DNA of 64,000 bases from Acidimicrobiales bacterium (GTDB lineage Bacteria > Actinomycetota > Acidimicrobiia > Acidimicrobiales > SZUA-35). The notes under the pieces were generated by a model. The model had not been told where the DNA came from. It was given only the letters and a program-made list of their open reading frames with translations, and searched no databases. The stretch is from contig JAHDDW010000012.1 in the NCBI GenBank assembly GCA_020629155.1, forward strand, positions 1 to 64,000, written 5' to 3'. Positions 1 to 8,650 of this stretch are shown here, piece by piece. Each line of letters begins with the position of its first letter. The first letter of the stretch is position 1. Made by a program: the position numbers and the translations under genes.

Positions 1-63
1 ACGAGGACGCAGCTGGGAAAGACGAGGACGCAGCTGGGAAAGACGAGGACGCAGCGGAGAAAG
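1..63 (+). repeat. 21-bp tandem repeat, three copies, in coding sequence
   Basis: Three head-to-tail 21-bp units start at 1, 22 and 43. Units one and two are identical. The third differs at two positions (GCGGAG in place of GCTGGG). The array may continue upstream of the window. It encodes the heptapeptide tail of the partial gene. Confidence 0.85.
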
Positions 64-77
64 AGGGCTCGAAATAG
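1..77 (+). CDS. C-terminal end of an unidentified protein with a charged heptapeptide repeat
   Basis: The plus-strand frame beginning at base 3 is open from the window edge to a TAG at 75-77. It encodes two exact copies of Glu-Asp-Ala-Ala-Gly-Lys-Asp, a third degenerate copy and a Glu/Lys/Ser end. The 21-bp DNA repeat is a whole number of codons, which supports it being coding. Such Ala/Glu/Lys/Asp-rich tails are common on actinobacterial cytosolic proteins, but the body of the gene lies outside the window, so the product cannot be named. It converges with the exporter operon, leaving 34 bp between the stop codons. Confidence 0.55.
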   Translation, partial: EDAAGKDEDAAGKDEDAAEKEGSK

Positions 78-95
78 ACTATCTAGCCAGACACG

Positions 96-113
96 CAAGA
101 AAAATTCTTGTTT
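96..113. terminator. Possible bidirectional terminator between convergent genes
   Basis: CAAGAA (96-101) and TTCTTG (105-110) form a 6-bp, A/T-rich stem with a three-base loop, followed by TTT on the plus strand and preceded by A-rich sequence. It sits between two convergent stop codons. The stem is weak, so this is tentative. Confidence 0.3.
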
Positions 114-1464
114 AGGAACTGCTTCGTAAGGCGGCGATGGGTTCAATACTTGCTGCTTTCCATGCAGGATAGGTGCCTGCAAGCAAGCCAGTGAGAGCAC
201 CAACAGCAGGCGCGGCAAACGGGAGCCACGTTTCTAACACAGGTGACCATTGACGAGTCGCTGAAACAACAACAATTGTTATAACTCCAAGACTTGCGCC
301 AAGAATGCCAGCGAGAATCCCTAATGCAACCGACTCCCCCAAGAACTGTGCCGCCACATGTCGACGAGTCGCACCAAGCGCCCGACGCAACCCTATCTCA
401 CCTGTACGTTCCAACACGGACACAAGCGTCACGTTTGCTATCCCGATAGCTCCGACAAGCAGCGAGATGCCGCCAAGGACAAGGAACAATGCATTCACAT
501 CAGACGCAACATCTTCTTTAAGACGCTTCGGCGATGTTGGTACGGCAACCCTCAGTTTGTCGGGCTCACCAGGAGATAATGCCGTCGCTGCTTGCGTACC
601 GATCAACTCAGCCGCACCAACCTCAACGTCGATAAGCACTTCAGCTGGTGCCTGCAACTCATAGGTTTGCCTCGCAACACCATTAGGGATAAGCAGCGCA
701 TTTAAGATAGAGGGCTCTCGTGCAGTATCGGCCAGAATACCTATGACAGTGAACGGTTTATCGCCAATAAAGATAGCTGGCGTGTTATCTACCCTTGTTA
801 TTTGAAGACGCTCAGCAGCTTCGGGACCTAACACGACGACAGAATCGTTGCGTTCGCTATGGCCTTCATCAAAAAATCTTCCAGTAGCCAACGACGAACG
901 GGCAGCATCAAAGAAACCTGGGCTCACTGCTTGTACAGGAATCTGAAACTCGCTTTCGTCCAGAGGGTCGTCAACTGGTACCGAGCGAACGCTGTCGCTA
1001 ACGTTGACGCTAGAAAAAATACCAGCCGAGCGAACCCCGTTGAGACGAGTAAGGCGATCTTCGCTGTCCCACGGAATGACACTTGTCTGCTGCTGCTCGC
1101 CAAAGCCTCGCTGCTGCTGAGGTTCAACCTTCACTTGTGTTGCTTCAAGTTCATCAAACCTAGAAACAATTTGATTTCCAGCTGTTTTAGCCAAACCGAG
1201 TGTTGCGACAAGTGCAGCCACACCAAGGATCGTACCCATTGCCGTTAGAAGCGTGCGTCCAGGACGGCTTGTCAACGCAATCGACATTTCACTAAACAGA
1301 TCACGAAAAGTAAGCGCCGACGTTGCTACTGGCGTTGCTGGCTGCGCTATCTCTATCTCAACAACGTCTTCGCTTCGCTGAAAATCATCATCTTCTAACA
1401 ATTTTCTCTCCCATGCTGCACAAGGCAACTGCTGAACAGGCCTATAACAGAACCCATCATCCAC
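112..1464 (-). CDS. MacB/FtsX-type ABC transporter permease
   Basis: This is the 450-residue permease of a MacB-type (type VII) ABC system. About 50 N-terminal cytosolic residues precede a first membrane helix near residues 68-90. A large extracytoplasmic MacB-PCD-like domain follows (about 95-310), then an FtsX-type region with three predicted helices to the C-terminus. The family couples ATPase motion to an extracytoplasmic adaptor for export or envelope remodelling rather than moving substrate through its own pore. The start is a GTG at 1464 that overlaps the end of the ATPase gene by 8 bp, consistent with translational coupling. It is last in a four-gene operon (lipoprotein, adaptor, ATPase, permease). 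The substrate is unknown. Confidence 0.88.
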   Translation of the reverse strand: MDDGFCYRPVQQLPCAAWERKLLEDDDFQRSEDVVEIEIAQPATPVATSALTFRDLFSEMSIALTSRPGRTLLTAMGTILGVAALVATLGLAKTAGNQIVSRFDELEATQVKVEPQQQRGFGEQQQTSVIPWDSEDRLTRLNGVRSAGIFSSVNVSDSVRSVPVDDPLDESEFQIPVQAVSPGFFDAARSSLATGRFFDEGHSERNDSVVVLGPEAAERLQITRVDNTPAIFIGDKPFTVIGILADTAREPSILNALLIPNGVARQTYELQAPAEVLIDVEVGAAELIGTQAATALSPGEPDKLRVAVPTSPKRLKEDVASDVNALFLVLGGISLLVGAIGIANVTLVSVLERTGEIGLRRALGATRRHVAAQFLGESVALGILAGILGASLGVITIVVVSATRQWSPVLETWLPFAAPAVGALTGLLAGTYPAWKAASIEPIAALRSSS

Positions 1465-2140
1465 TCGTTTCTAAAGAGGTGACAACTCCGTCTCTGATGT
1501 GAATCTGCCGTTGCGCTCTTTGCGAAACTTCGTCATCGTGTGTGATCACCGCAAGTGTCAAACCTGCCTCGTGCAGATCATCAAACAATGAAAGAATTTG
1601 CTCACCAGTTCTTGTATCTAAATTTCCAGTCGGCTCATCAGCAAGGAGTAGGCTCGGTTTGCCAACAAGTGCCCTCGCAACAGCGACACGTTGACGTTCA
1701 CCACCAGAAAGTGTCGTCGGATACGCGTTAAGGCGATGCCCAAGACCAACTTGTTCCAGTGCATCAACCGCACGCTGCTTACGGTTTTTTGAAGAACCAG
1801 GTTTATAGACCTCAGCTAGCATAACGTTCTCAACATTTGTGCGGTGAGAAAGCAGGTGAAACGACTGGAATACAAACCCAATAGCGGTTGCTCTCATACC
1901 AGCTCGCTCTCGTTCTGAGAGAGCGCTTGTGTCTATGCCATTGAGATAGTACGTGCCGCTCGATGGCGAATCTAACAAACCGAGAAGATGCAGTAACGTC
2001 GATTTACCAGAACCAGACGGGCCGACAATTGCAATATATTCATTCTTTTTAATATATAAATCGGTTGCTTGTAACGCTTCAACCGCAGGCGGCCCTTCAA
2101 AAACCCTTTGCACTTGGTCAAGCTCGACGACGAACGACAT
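1457..2140 (-). CDS. ABC transporter ATP-binding protein (MacB/LolD family)
   Basis: This 227-residue stand-alone ATPase has a Walker A GPSGSGKST near residue 40, the signature LSGGERQR, Walker B LLLADEPTG and a switch histidine in VITHD. The length and the DEPTGNLD sequence are typical of the MacB/LolD/FtsE branch. It should energise the permease encoded immediately downstream. It starts with ATG at 2140, two bases after the adaptor stop, and overlaps the permease by 8 bp, so the genes are almost certainly co-transcribed. Confidence 0.93.
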   Translation of the reverse strand: MSFVVELDQVQRVFEGPPAVEALQATDLYIKKNEYIAIVGPSGSGKSTLLHLLGLLDSPSSGTYYLNGIDTSALSERERAGMRATAIGFVFQSFHLLSHRTNVENVMLAEVYKPGSSKNRKQRAVDALEQVGLGHRLNAYPTTLSGGERQRVAVARALVGKPSLLLADEPTGNLDTRTGEQILSLFDDLHEAGLTLAVITHDDEVSQRAQRQIHIRDGVVTSLETSG

Positions 2141-2142
2141 AC

Positions 2143-3594
2143 TTACTCGCTGTCTTCAGAAGTATCTTCGTCAGAATTTTTCTCGCCAGGCAAAACAAGA
2201 TCACGACCAACAACTAAACGATCGCCTTCTTGCAAGCTGCCTTCAAGCACGTTTACTTGCACAAAACCTTCAGCTTTCAAACCTGGTTTCACCGTCACCG
2301 TCTCGATGACTCCCTCGCCTCGTTCCACTTCGACTCGTACGTTACCTGACCCAGTTGACGACAATGCTGCAAGCGGAACAGCCAGCACTTCCCCACCTGA
2401 AGAAACGATAGGGATTTCAACTTTCATATTCTGCCCGACGGCTTCATCAGGAATTTTGCCGATAGGTTCTAGCTTCACAATAAACCGACCGTTCTCTGTT
2501 GCCGTATCAGCTATTGAAACAATTTTTGCTTCTAACGTCACGCCGAGACTGTCTTCAGTCACGGTTGCGATATCATCGACCGTTAACAGCTTTTTATCGC
2601 TTGCTGATACACCACTTGTAATAGTAAGAGCAGACCCGCTAATCGACATAGCCGAATCTGTTGCGGTGTCGCCAACATCGACGTTGACGCTTTGCACTTT
2701 TTGCGGCAACGCTGCAAAAAACTGCACTTCACTTGCAGGCAAACGAACTAGTGCAGAAGATTGCGCTGTAGCCAAGTCTGCCTTCGCCTGGGTTAACGCA
2801 CGCTGTGCGGCTGTAACATCTCGCTGTAATTGATCAAGATCAGGCACAGCTTCTGGTTCGTTTAGAGATTCGTCTTCTGACTCGTCTTGCTCAGGAAGTT
2901 GCGGCTCTTCTGTAAGTATTTTGTTCTCACTGTCTGAAACATGAAAAGAAACAGTAGCCAGTGATGAACTGTTTTGCGCATCTGTTAACGCTTTCTTTGC
3001 AAGCCGAACACCTTCTTCGTTTTCTTCAACGTTTTGCGTCGCAGAGATAACAGCCTGCGTTGCTTCAGTAGAAACTTTCGGCGCAACATAACCAGCTCGT
3101 TTATAAAGCGCGACCACTGCTTGAGCCGTTGCGCTGTCATAGATCTCATCAACTGTTCCAGGACGCAAACCTAGCCGCTGTAGCGATGTTTCTAGCTGCT
3201 TAACGTCTGGACCTTCAACCTCTGGCCCGAGATCACGAAATGCTGGCAGCACACCTTCAAGCGTGATCACAGGTCGACCAACAACTTCAATCGCTACATC
3301 ACCTTCTTTAAGCTGATCGCCGACCTCTTTGGGCGTCGCCGTTATAATCGCTGTCAAATCTCCTGCGCTGATAGTGATGTCAGATGATTCGCTTGCTTCC
3401 AGCGTCCCTCGCACCACAACGCTTTGAGAAAGGGTTTTCTTTTCTACAGGAACAGTTATGAGCGAAGCTACTGGCGCAGATTTCTGCGCAGCAGCATCTT
3501 CTGGAGAGGTTATTGTACGTCCAACGAACCAGCCGACCATAGCAAAGAACACTGCTATAGCTGTCACTGCCGCCAACAGTGTTCTATGCTTCAT
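2143..3594 (-). CDS. HlyD/MacA-like adaptor with a peptidoglycan-binding domain
   Basis: This 483-residue protein has one N-terminal membrane anchor (residues 6-26) followed by an exported body. A lipoyl/barrel-like segment surrounds a peptidoglycan-binding type 1 motif at about 128-172 (VKQLETSLQRLGL ... ATAQAVVALYKRAGY). A charged, Ala/Gln-rich predicted coiled-coil hairpin spans about 185-300, and a beta-rich C-terminal half ends in an acidic tail. Membrane-fusion adaptors of this shape partner MacB-type permeases. The inserted wall-binding domain, known in Gram-positive versions, suggests the complex is tethered to peptidoglycan. It lies 2 bp from both the upstream lipoprotein and the downstream ATPase genes. 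Confidence 0.85.
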   Translation of the reverse strand: MKHRTLLAAVTAIAVFFAMVGWFVGRTITSPEDAAAQKSAPVASLITVPVEKKTLSQSVVVRGTLEASESSDITISAGDLTAIITATPKEVGDQLKEGDVAIEVVGRPVITLEGVLPAFRDLGPEVEGPDVKQLETSLQRLGLRPGTVDEIYDSATAQAVVALYKRAGYVAPKVSTEATQAVISATQNVEENEEGVRLAKKALTDAQNSSSLATVSFHVSDSENKILTEEPQLPEQDESEDESLNEPEAVPDLDQLQRDVTAAQRALTQAKADLATAQSSALVRLPASEVQFFAALPQKVQSVNVDVGDTATDSAMSISGSALTITSGVSASDKKLLTVDDIATVTEDSLGVTLEAKIVSIADTATENGRFIVKLEPIGKIPDEAVGQNMKVEIPIVSSGGEVLAVPLAALSSTGSGNVRVEVERGEGVIETVTVKPGLKAEGFVQVNVLEGSLQEGDRLVVGRDLVLPGEKNSDEDTSEDSE

Positions 3595-3596
3595 TT

Positions 3597-4820
3597 TTAG
3601 CCTGCGGTTTCCTGATTCGCTTCTTTAATCTCGTTTGCTCGGTCTATATTTTTCTCTAAAAACTCTCGCTCTGCTTCGGCATATACCTCGGTGTAGAGAT
3701 CGAAGACATCTTTTAATACACCGTCGCAGTCAACCACAGCCTTCGCAAGTTCTAACTCTTGTTTCTGCAGTTCAGCTAATTTCGTTTTCGACTCTTCGCT
3801 AAGTTCAGGCTCTTCAAAACCTTCTTCTGGGTCTATTGACTCGGTGATATCTTTATCAAGATCATTCACTGATAAAGCTTCTTCTTCGATACTGTCTTCT
3901 TCAAAACCTTCAGCAACTACTATTGTCGTAACACTATCAAACTCTTCCATAGCCACGTCATCAAATGAACCATAGATTTCTTCTTGTATTGATTCAGTAT
4001 CGAAACGTTTTTCTAACTCTTCAAAACCAGCATCGTTGTAGCCTGGGAAATCAAGGCCTTTATCTTTGACACAAGCCTGAATCTCTTCGTTTTTCTTCAC
4101 CAACGTAGGGTTTTTGTCTATATCGTTTTCAAGAGCGTCAAGTTCGTCAGAAAACTCTTCTCGAAATTCTGAATAGGCTCCAGATCGTTGATTGCTGTAA
4201 GCCTTCTCTGTACACCCTTGCTTGTTTTTATCTTCAGCTTGCGCTTCAAATTGTGCCTCAATTTCTTCCTCAGACATCGACTCGCCAAACTCGATTGATT
4301 CGAAATCGCCGTATAAAGCTGTTTCGTATGCTTCACGTTCGTTATCGCTCATCGCTTCAAGCGCTTTTTGGTTAGGGTCATTGTCTGCCATGTCTTGCAC
4401 TTGCTGTTCGGACACATTGGAATATCCCACAAGTTCAGGCCCTACTTGTTCCTGAGAGAACATCATCGTTGTCAGACCAAAGCCGTATTTCTCTGACCAC
4501 TCCTTTGTTCCGTAGCTCTCCAGCTCTTGCGAGAAAACTTCCATTTGAGCTGCGTTATCAACAACGGTGTAGTCAAACCCTTGCTCTTTCATACAAGAAG
4601 CTATCGCTTCTTGCGCTTTACGTTCCTGTGCAGCAAAGTCTTCGTTACCGATATCGAACCCTACACCGATTTCCTCGCCGAAGAACTCAGCTATAGGCGA
4701 AGCAGCTTCTGACTCGTCAGATTTTGCTTCGGTTGAACCACTGCCACATGCCGACAGTAACATAACCGAAACAGCCGAAATGGCAAGGCCTTTTTTACGC
4801 ATCTTTTTAGTCAATTTCAT
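3597..4820 (-). CDS. Acidic secreted lipoprotein, first gene of the exporter operon
   Basis: A lipoprotein signal runs from MKLTKKMRKK through a hydrophobic stretch to the lipobox LLSAC (lipidated Cys25). The mature part is about 380 residues, strongly acidic and probably helical. It has four widely spaced cysteines that could form two disulphides (in SCMKEQ, GCTEK, ACVKDK and DCDGV). The start chosen is ATG 4820, preceded by GGGAGA about 7 bases upstream; an earlier in-frame start at 4853 would add 11 residues before the signal peptide. No known domain was recognised. Its place at the head of the operon suggests it works with the exporter, as an accessory or as cargo. Confidence 0.7.
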   Translation of the reverse strand: MKLTKKMRKKGLAISAVSVMLLSACGSGSTEAKSDESEAASPIAEFFGEEIGVGFDIGNEDFAAQERKAQEAIASCMKEQGFDYTVVDNAAQMEVFSQELESYGTKEWSEKYGFGLTTMMFSQEQVGPELVGYSNVSEQQVQDMADNDPNQKALEAMSDNEREAYETALYGDFESIEFGESMSEEEIEAQFEAQAEDKNKQGCTEKAYSNQRSGAYSEFREEFSDELDALENDIDKNPTLVKKNEEIQACVKDKGLDFPGYNDAGFEELEKRFDTESIQEEIYGSFDDVAMEEFDSVTTIVVAEGFEEDSIEEEALSVNDLDKDITESIDPEEGFEEPELSEESKTKLAELQKQELELAKAVVDCDGVLKDVFDLYTEVYAEAEREFLEKNIDRANEIKEANQETAG

Positions 4821-5021
4821 GGAAGTCTCCCTGCTTCTCTTGTCTAGAACCATACCTCATCTAACAAGCGATACCAAGTAGCGTCATCGGTTCGCGATAA
4901 AGCAATAAATACCGTTCAAGCGAACAAATAGAGATAGCTTCAAATAATTCTTCTTCCTGATAAGCATTCTTACAGAAAAGCCGATTATTATAAGGTCGAC
5001 ATCGTATCGTAAGGACTAGTT
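4821..5021. promoter_or_regulatory. Divergent promoter region between exporter operon and gltA
   Basis: These 201 bp separate two divergent genes and must hold both promoters. AAGGA (5011-5015) is the ribosome-binding site of gltA, six bases before its TTG. An A/T-rich stretch TTATTATAAG at about 4985-4994 could contain the -10 element for gltA. No convincing -35 element was seen for either gene. Confidence 0.4.
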
Positions 5022-6293
5022 TTGACTGAATCAGTAACAATTACAGACAACCGCACAGGCGAATCAGTAGAAGTTCCCATCGTTAACGGTGGCGTTGATG
5101 CTTCTGCATGGAAGAAGCTTATGCCAGGCACCTGGTTTCTTGACCCTGGTTTTAGCGTTACCGCCTCGACAGCAAGCGAGATAACCGACCTTGATGGCGG
5201 CAACGGCATTCTGCGTTATCGAGGTTACGCCATTGAAGATTTAGCCGAAAACTCTAGCTTTCTCGAAGTTTGCTATCTTCTTCTGAACGGCGAGCTGCCA
5301 ACACAAGCACAACATGACACATGGGTTCATGACATTACCTTTCACACCTATATTCATGAGAATATGCGCCGCCGTTTCTATGAAGGGTTTCATTATGATG
5401 CACACCCGATGGGCATGCTCGTTTCAGCCATAGCGGCACTGTCTACCTTCTATCCAGAAGCAAAAGATGTACGGGACCCCGAAAATCGCTATAGACAAAT
5501 TAACCGCCTCATCTCAAAGGTGCCGACGTTGGCTGCTATGGCTTATCGCAACACTATCGGCATGCCGTTTGTCTATCCTGACAACTCGTTAAGTTATGGC
5601 GCTAACTTTCTTTCGATGATGTGGAAAGTCGCTGAGCCTGATTATGAAGCAAGTCCGGTGCTTGCTAAAGCAATCGACACGCTCTTTATCCTTCATGCCG
5701 ATCACGAGCAGAACTGTTCAACAACAGCGATGCGAGTTATTGGCTCGTCACTCGCTGACCCATACAGCGCAGCTGCGGGCGCAACCGCAGCGCTCTATGG
5801 CCCACGCCACGGCGGTGCAAACGAAGCTGTTATTCACATGCTCAACGACATTGGCAGCTATGACAACATTCCAGCATTCATTGAATCTGTCAAAGCTGGC
5901 AAACAACGCTTGATGGGTTTTGGCCACCGAGTCTACAAAGCCTATGACCCACGGGCTCGCATCGTCAAAAACCATGCCGACGAGGTGTTTAAGGTGACTG
6001 GCCGCAATCATCTAATCGATATTGCGCTAAAACTCGAAGAAATAGCGTTAGAAGACGAATATTTTAAGAGCCGAAACCTCTACCCTAACGTCGACTTTTA
6101 TACAGGTCTCATCTATCAGGCGATGAACTTTCCATTAGATATGTTCACCGTGCTCTTTGCGATAGGCCGCATGCCAGGTTGGCTTAGCCACTGGCAAGAA
6201 TCAGTCGAAGCTGAAGCACGCATTTCACGACCACGCCAGGTTTATACGGGCTTACCAGAACGCAAATACGTACCTATCGACCAACGAGTGTAG
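5022..6293 (+). CDS. gltA: Citrate synthase
   Basis: This 423-residue citrate synthase condenses acetyl-CoA and oxaloacetate in the TCA cycle. The three catalytic residues sit in recognisable contexts: His in LHADHEQNCST, His in GFGHRVYK and Asp in PNVDFYTGLIY, with the conserved YGPRHGGANEAV loop between. The length fits the hexameric type II bacterial enzyme, which has an N-terminal beta domain; the segment up to about residue 60 matches that. The start is TTG at 5022 with AAGGA at the proper distance. It is monocistronic, diverges from the exporter operon, and its 3' end overlaps the convergent gene at 6274 by 20 bp. Confidence 0.97.
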   Translation: MTESVTITDNRTGESVEVPIVNGGVDASAWKKLMPGTWFLDPGFSVTASTASEITDLDGGNGILRYRGYAIEDLAENSSFLEVCYLLLNGELPTQAQHDTWVHDITFHTYIHENMRRRFYEGFHYDAHPMGMLVSAIAALSTFYPEAKDVRDPENRYRQINRLISKVPTLAAMAYRNTIGMPFVYPDNSLSYGANFLSMMWKVAEPDYEASPVLAKAIDTLFILHADHEQNCSTTAMRVIGSSLADPYSAAAGATAALYGPRHGGANEAVIHMLNDIGSYDNIPAFIESVKAGKQRLMGFGHRVYKAYDPRARIVKNHADEVFKVTGRNHLIDIALKLEEIALEDEYFKSRNLYPNVDFYTGLIYQAMNFPLDMFTVLFAIGRMPGWLSHWQESVEAEARISRPRQVYTGLPERKYVPIDQRV

Positions 6294-7110
6294 GGCTAGC
6301 CCCCAATAATTCTTGCTGCAGTAATGTAGAAACTTGAGTAGCATCGAAATAACCAAGAAAAATCTCACCTGACTTCTTAGAAGATCTGGATAGGCTCTCG
6401 TCGGCCTTTCTTCCTAGATCTGTGAGCCTAATACTAAGCCTTACTCTCTCAGTAGAACTTTCTGTTATCACAAATATATCGATGAACTCTAAACGCACTA
6501 TATGGGCGGGCTCCACTTGGTTCGTTGGAAGGACTCTTTTTTCATCGATAACACTACGAATTCTCGATACCAAGTTCGGATTCGCGAACCAGATATAAAG
6601 GAAAGAATTATTTCTGACCATAAAAATTTTTTTCGTTCTAGGTCTTTTAGGTTCTGTAAGATCAAACATCTCTATGATTTTACAATCTTTAGAAACCTCA
6701 ATTGGCTCTAAAAAGGCTGATTCTCGCTTAAGTTTTCTAACTGCATCTACAATATTTAGCAAACATGCTACGGTCCCTACCGCTATTGCGATTACTCCAT
6801 AAGTAGGGTCTTCTTGATAAAGCGGCAAAGAAATTCCTAAAGCAACTACTCCAATACCTAGAAGAGAAAACTCTTCCAAAGTAAAGCGATCCCATATCCT
6901 CAGAACACTAGATTTGCTTCGCTTAGTAAACCGTTTTCTTACTAACCCCCAGATCAGAAATCCACTACCGATGCTGCTTAAAACAATTGGAGATTCAAGG
7001 CTTTTTTCTGCATCAGCAGGGTTCAAATACTCTTCCCAGAATTTAAACAAGGCTATGCTGAAGAAAAATAAAGAAACAGACTTCGGGAATTTATGCAACA
7101 GTATATCCAC
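6274..7110 (-). CDS. Orphan membrane protein of unknown function
   Basis: The protein has 278 residues from a GTG at 7110. Four hydrophobic segments are predicted at about 11-25, 41-57, 80-97 and 103-123. A cytosolic part of about 150 residues follows and includes VRLSIRLTDLGRKADE, which resembles the tail of a winged-helix fold, but this is not a firm assignment. No family was recognised. Codon use is visibly richer in A/T than in gltA next door and no clear Shine-Dalgarno sequence precedes the start, so it may be a recent arrival. Its 3' end overlaps gltA by 20 bp in convergent orientation, and an intergenic repeat array lies directly upstream. Confidence 0.55.
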   Translation of the reverse strand: MDILLHKFPKSVSLFFFSIALFKFWEEYLNPADAEKSLESPIVLSSIGSGFLIWGLVRKRFTKRSKSSVLRIWDRFTLEEFSLLGIGVVALGISLPLYQEDPTYGVIAIAVGTVACLLNIVDAVRKLKRESAFLEPIEVSKDCKIIEMFDLTEPKRPRTKKIFMVRNNSFLYIWFANPNLVSRIRSVIDEKRVLPTNQVEPAHIVRLEFIDIFVITESSTERVRLSIRLTDLGRKADESLSRSSKKSGEIFLGYFDATQVSTLLQQELLGASPTLVGR

Positions 7111-7197
7111 AACATAGAGTATCGTTTACATTAAGCAGTTTCTTAATACCTTGCGCTAGATGGTTTATTTCAAGCCCTCTTTCTCAGTCAAACACGT

Positions 7198-7264
7198 GTC
7201 ATTCCCAGCCAAGACCACGTCATTCCCAGCCAAGACCACGTCATTCCCAGCTACGACTGGGAAT
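7198..7264. repeat. 21-bp direct repeats ending in an ATTCCC/GGGAAT hairpin
   Basis: This lies in the 406-bp gap between 7110 and 7517. Two identical 21-bp units beginning GTCATTCCCAG start at 7198 and 7219. A third, diverging unit at 7240 leads into a perfect palindrome, ATTCCCAG (7243-7250), six-base loop, CTGGGAAT (7257-7264). No gene is evident here. Confidence 0.9.
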
Positions 7265-7278
7265 CTAACCAAGGAGAG

Positions 7279-7423
7279 ATCCCCAATCAAGTTGGGGATG
7301 ACGGTATTAAAATGGGGATGACGGTATTAAAATGGGGATGACAAGATCAAGTTGGGGATGACGGGATTAAGATGGGGATGACGGGATTAAGATGGGGATG
7401 ACAAGACCAAATCGGGGATGAGG
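7279..7423. repeat. 20-bp tandem repeat array (six units plus a partial)
   Basis: The array opens with the palindrome ATCCCCAA-TCAAG-TTGGGGAT (7279-7299). Units beginning GGGGATGAC start at exactly 20-bp intervals: 7294, 7314, 7334, 7354, 7374 and 7394, with a truncated copy at 7414. The second half of the unit varies in three flavours (GGTATTAAAAT, AAGATCAAGTT, GGGATTAAGAT). GGGGATGAC is close to the reverse complement of the GTCATTCCC of the neighbouring 21-bp units, so both arrays look like expansions of one palindromic element. The rest of the gap (7111-7197, 7424-7516) shows nothing recognisable. Confidence 0.9.
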
Positions 7424-7516
7424 AAATCGGGTGTGAAGAAATCGACGAAAGTTGTTTTTGCTACATCTTGAATAGCCTAGAATACACAAACACCTTAGAG
7501 TAAACTATCTAGATGC

Positions 7517-8644
7517 TTACGCTCGTATCTCGATTCCGTTTGGAAGAGTGTTGAGCACTTCGGCACCGTTTTTTGTTGCATGTACCATGTTTTCAATACG
7601 CACTCCCCCCACATCTGGCACGTATATTGCGGGCTCAAACGCAACAAGTTCACCTTCTAGAATTTCTCGTGTTTCGTTTAACGAAAAGAACGGGTATTCA
7701 TGAATTTCTAGGCCGACGTTATGACCAAATGGGTGGGCGATATAGTCAGCAAGCGTGGTACCCTCATGGTCGTAGCGAGCAAGAACGCTGTAAGCGGCTT
7801 GCATAACTTCGCCATAAGTAGTTCCAGGAATAATCTTCGAGGTAACAACTTCTACAATTTCGGTGATCGCTTCAAAGAGAAGTTGTGCCTCTTTAGAAAG
7901 ACGGCCTTGAAACACTGTGCGACTTGTATCAGAACGATAGCCATCGAGTTGCGCGCCCCAGTCCACAATAATAAGTTCGCTTTTTTCGATTCTTTTTTTG
8001 CTCGGTTGCCCATGAGGCTGCGCAGCATTCTTTCCAGAAAGCACCATCGTATCGAAACCAAAACCTTCAGCGCCGAGCCGCAACATCTGAGCATCTAATG
8101 AACGACGGAAAGAGCGCTCGCTTTCTCCTATGCATTTCGCCGAAAGTGTCTCTAAGAAAGCTTGCTCTGCGATGGCGACGGCTTGCTTCGTTAGTGATAT
8201 TTCATAGCTATCTTTTACACGACGCAAGGTTGTGACACAGTGGCTTTTTACAATCTCCACCTGCCGGCAGCTTTCCTTCAACTGCACATACGATGCTGCA
8301 GCGAGCGAGGGTTCTACTCCTACCGCTTTATTCGAAACTCGTTGAACAACTACGTCTGCCGTAGCGCCGCCTCGAACTATAGAAAGCTGCGCTACCCCAG
8401 ATTGTATTGCAGGTAAATCGTTTGCATATTCTTCGTAGCGAGAATCTACAAACAGTTCCACGCCGTTGCTACCTATCTGTGCACTAGCGACCGAACCAGC
8501 AAAACCCGTCAGCCACCTAATAGAGGCAAGATTTTCTAGATACAAAACGTCATACGATTGCTGTGACTGCAGGTGAGTAGCGTCAGCAACCCGACGGGCA
8601 AAGTTTGGTTGAGACATCATCGGCTTAAGGTTAGCGTTTCTCAT
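7517..8644 (-). CDS. M24-family Xaa-Pro peptidase
   Basis: This is a proline dipeptidase/aminopeptidase P-type metalloenzyme with a creatinase-like N-terminal domain and a pita-bread catalytic domain. The five metal ligands are visible: two Asp in VDWGAQLDGYRSDTSR, His in HPFGHNVGLEIHEYP, Glu in FEPAIYVPDVG and Glu in VRIENM. It should cleave the X-Pro bond at peptide N-termini in the cytosol. The frame is open upstream to 8689, but that extension lies inside a dispersed repeat. I therefore prefer ATG 8644, giving about 375 residues; ATG 8620 is also possible. No strong ribosome-binding site is seen for either start. Confidence 0.9.
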   Translation of the reverse strand: MRNANLKPMMSQPNFARRVADATHLQSQQSYDVLYLENLASIRWLTGFAGSVASAQIGSNGVELFVDSRYEEYANDLPAIQSGVAQLSIVRGGATADVVVQRVSNKAVGVEPSLAAASYVQLKESCRQVEIVKSHCVTTLRRVKDSYEISLTKQAVAIAEQAFLETLSAKCIGESERSFRRSLDAQMLRLGAEGFGFDTMVLSGKNAAQPHGQPSKKRIEKSELIIVDWGAQLDGYRSDTSRTVFQGRLSKEAQLLFEAITEIVEVVTSKIIPGTTYGEVMQAAYSVLARYDHEGTTLADYIAHPFGHNVGLEIHEYPFFSLNETREILEGELVAFEPAIYVPDVGGVRIENMVHATKNGAEVLNTLPNGIEIRA

Positions 8645-8650
8645 TGATTT

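Noticed and set aside
7198-7423. The repeat array as a CRISPR
   Set aside because: Units are 20-21 bp with no unique spacers between them, the unit itself varies, and no cas genes are present.
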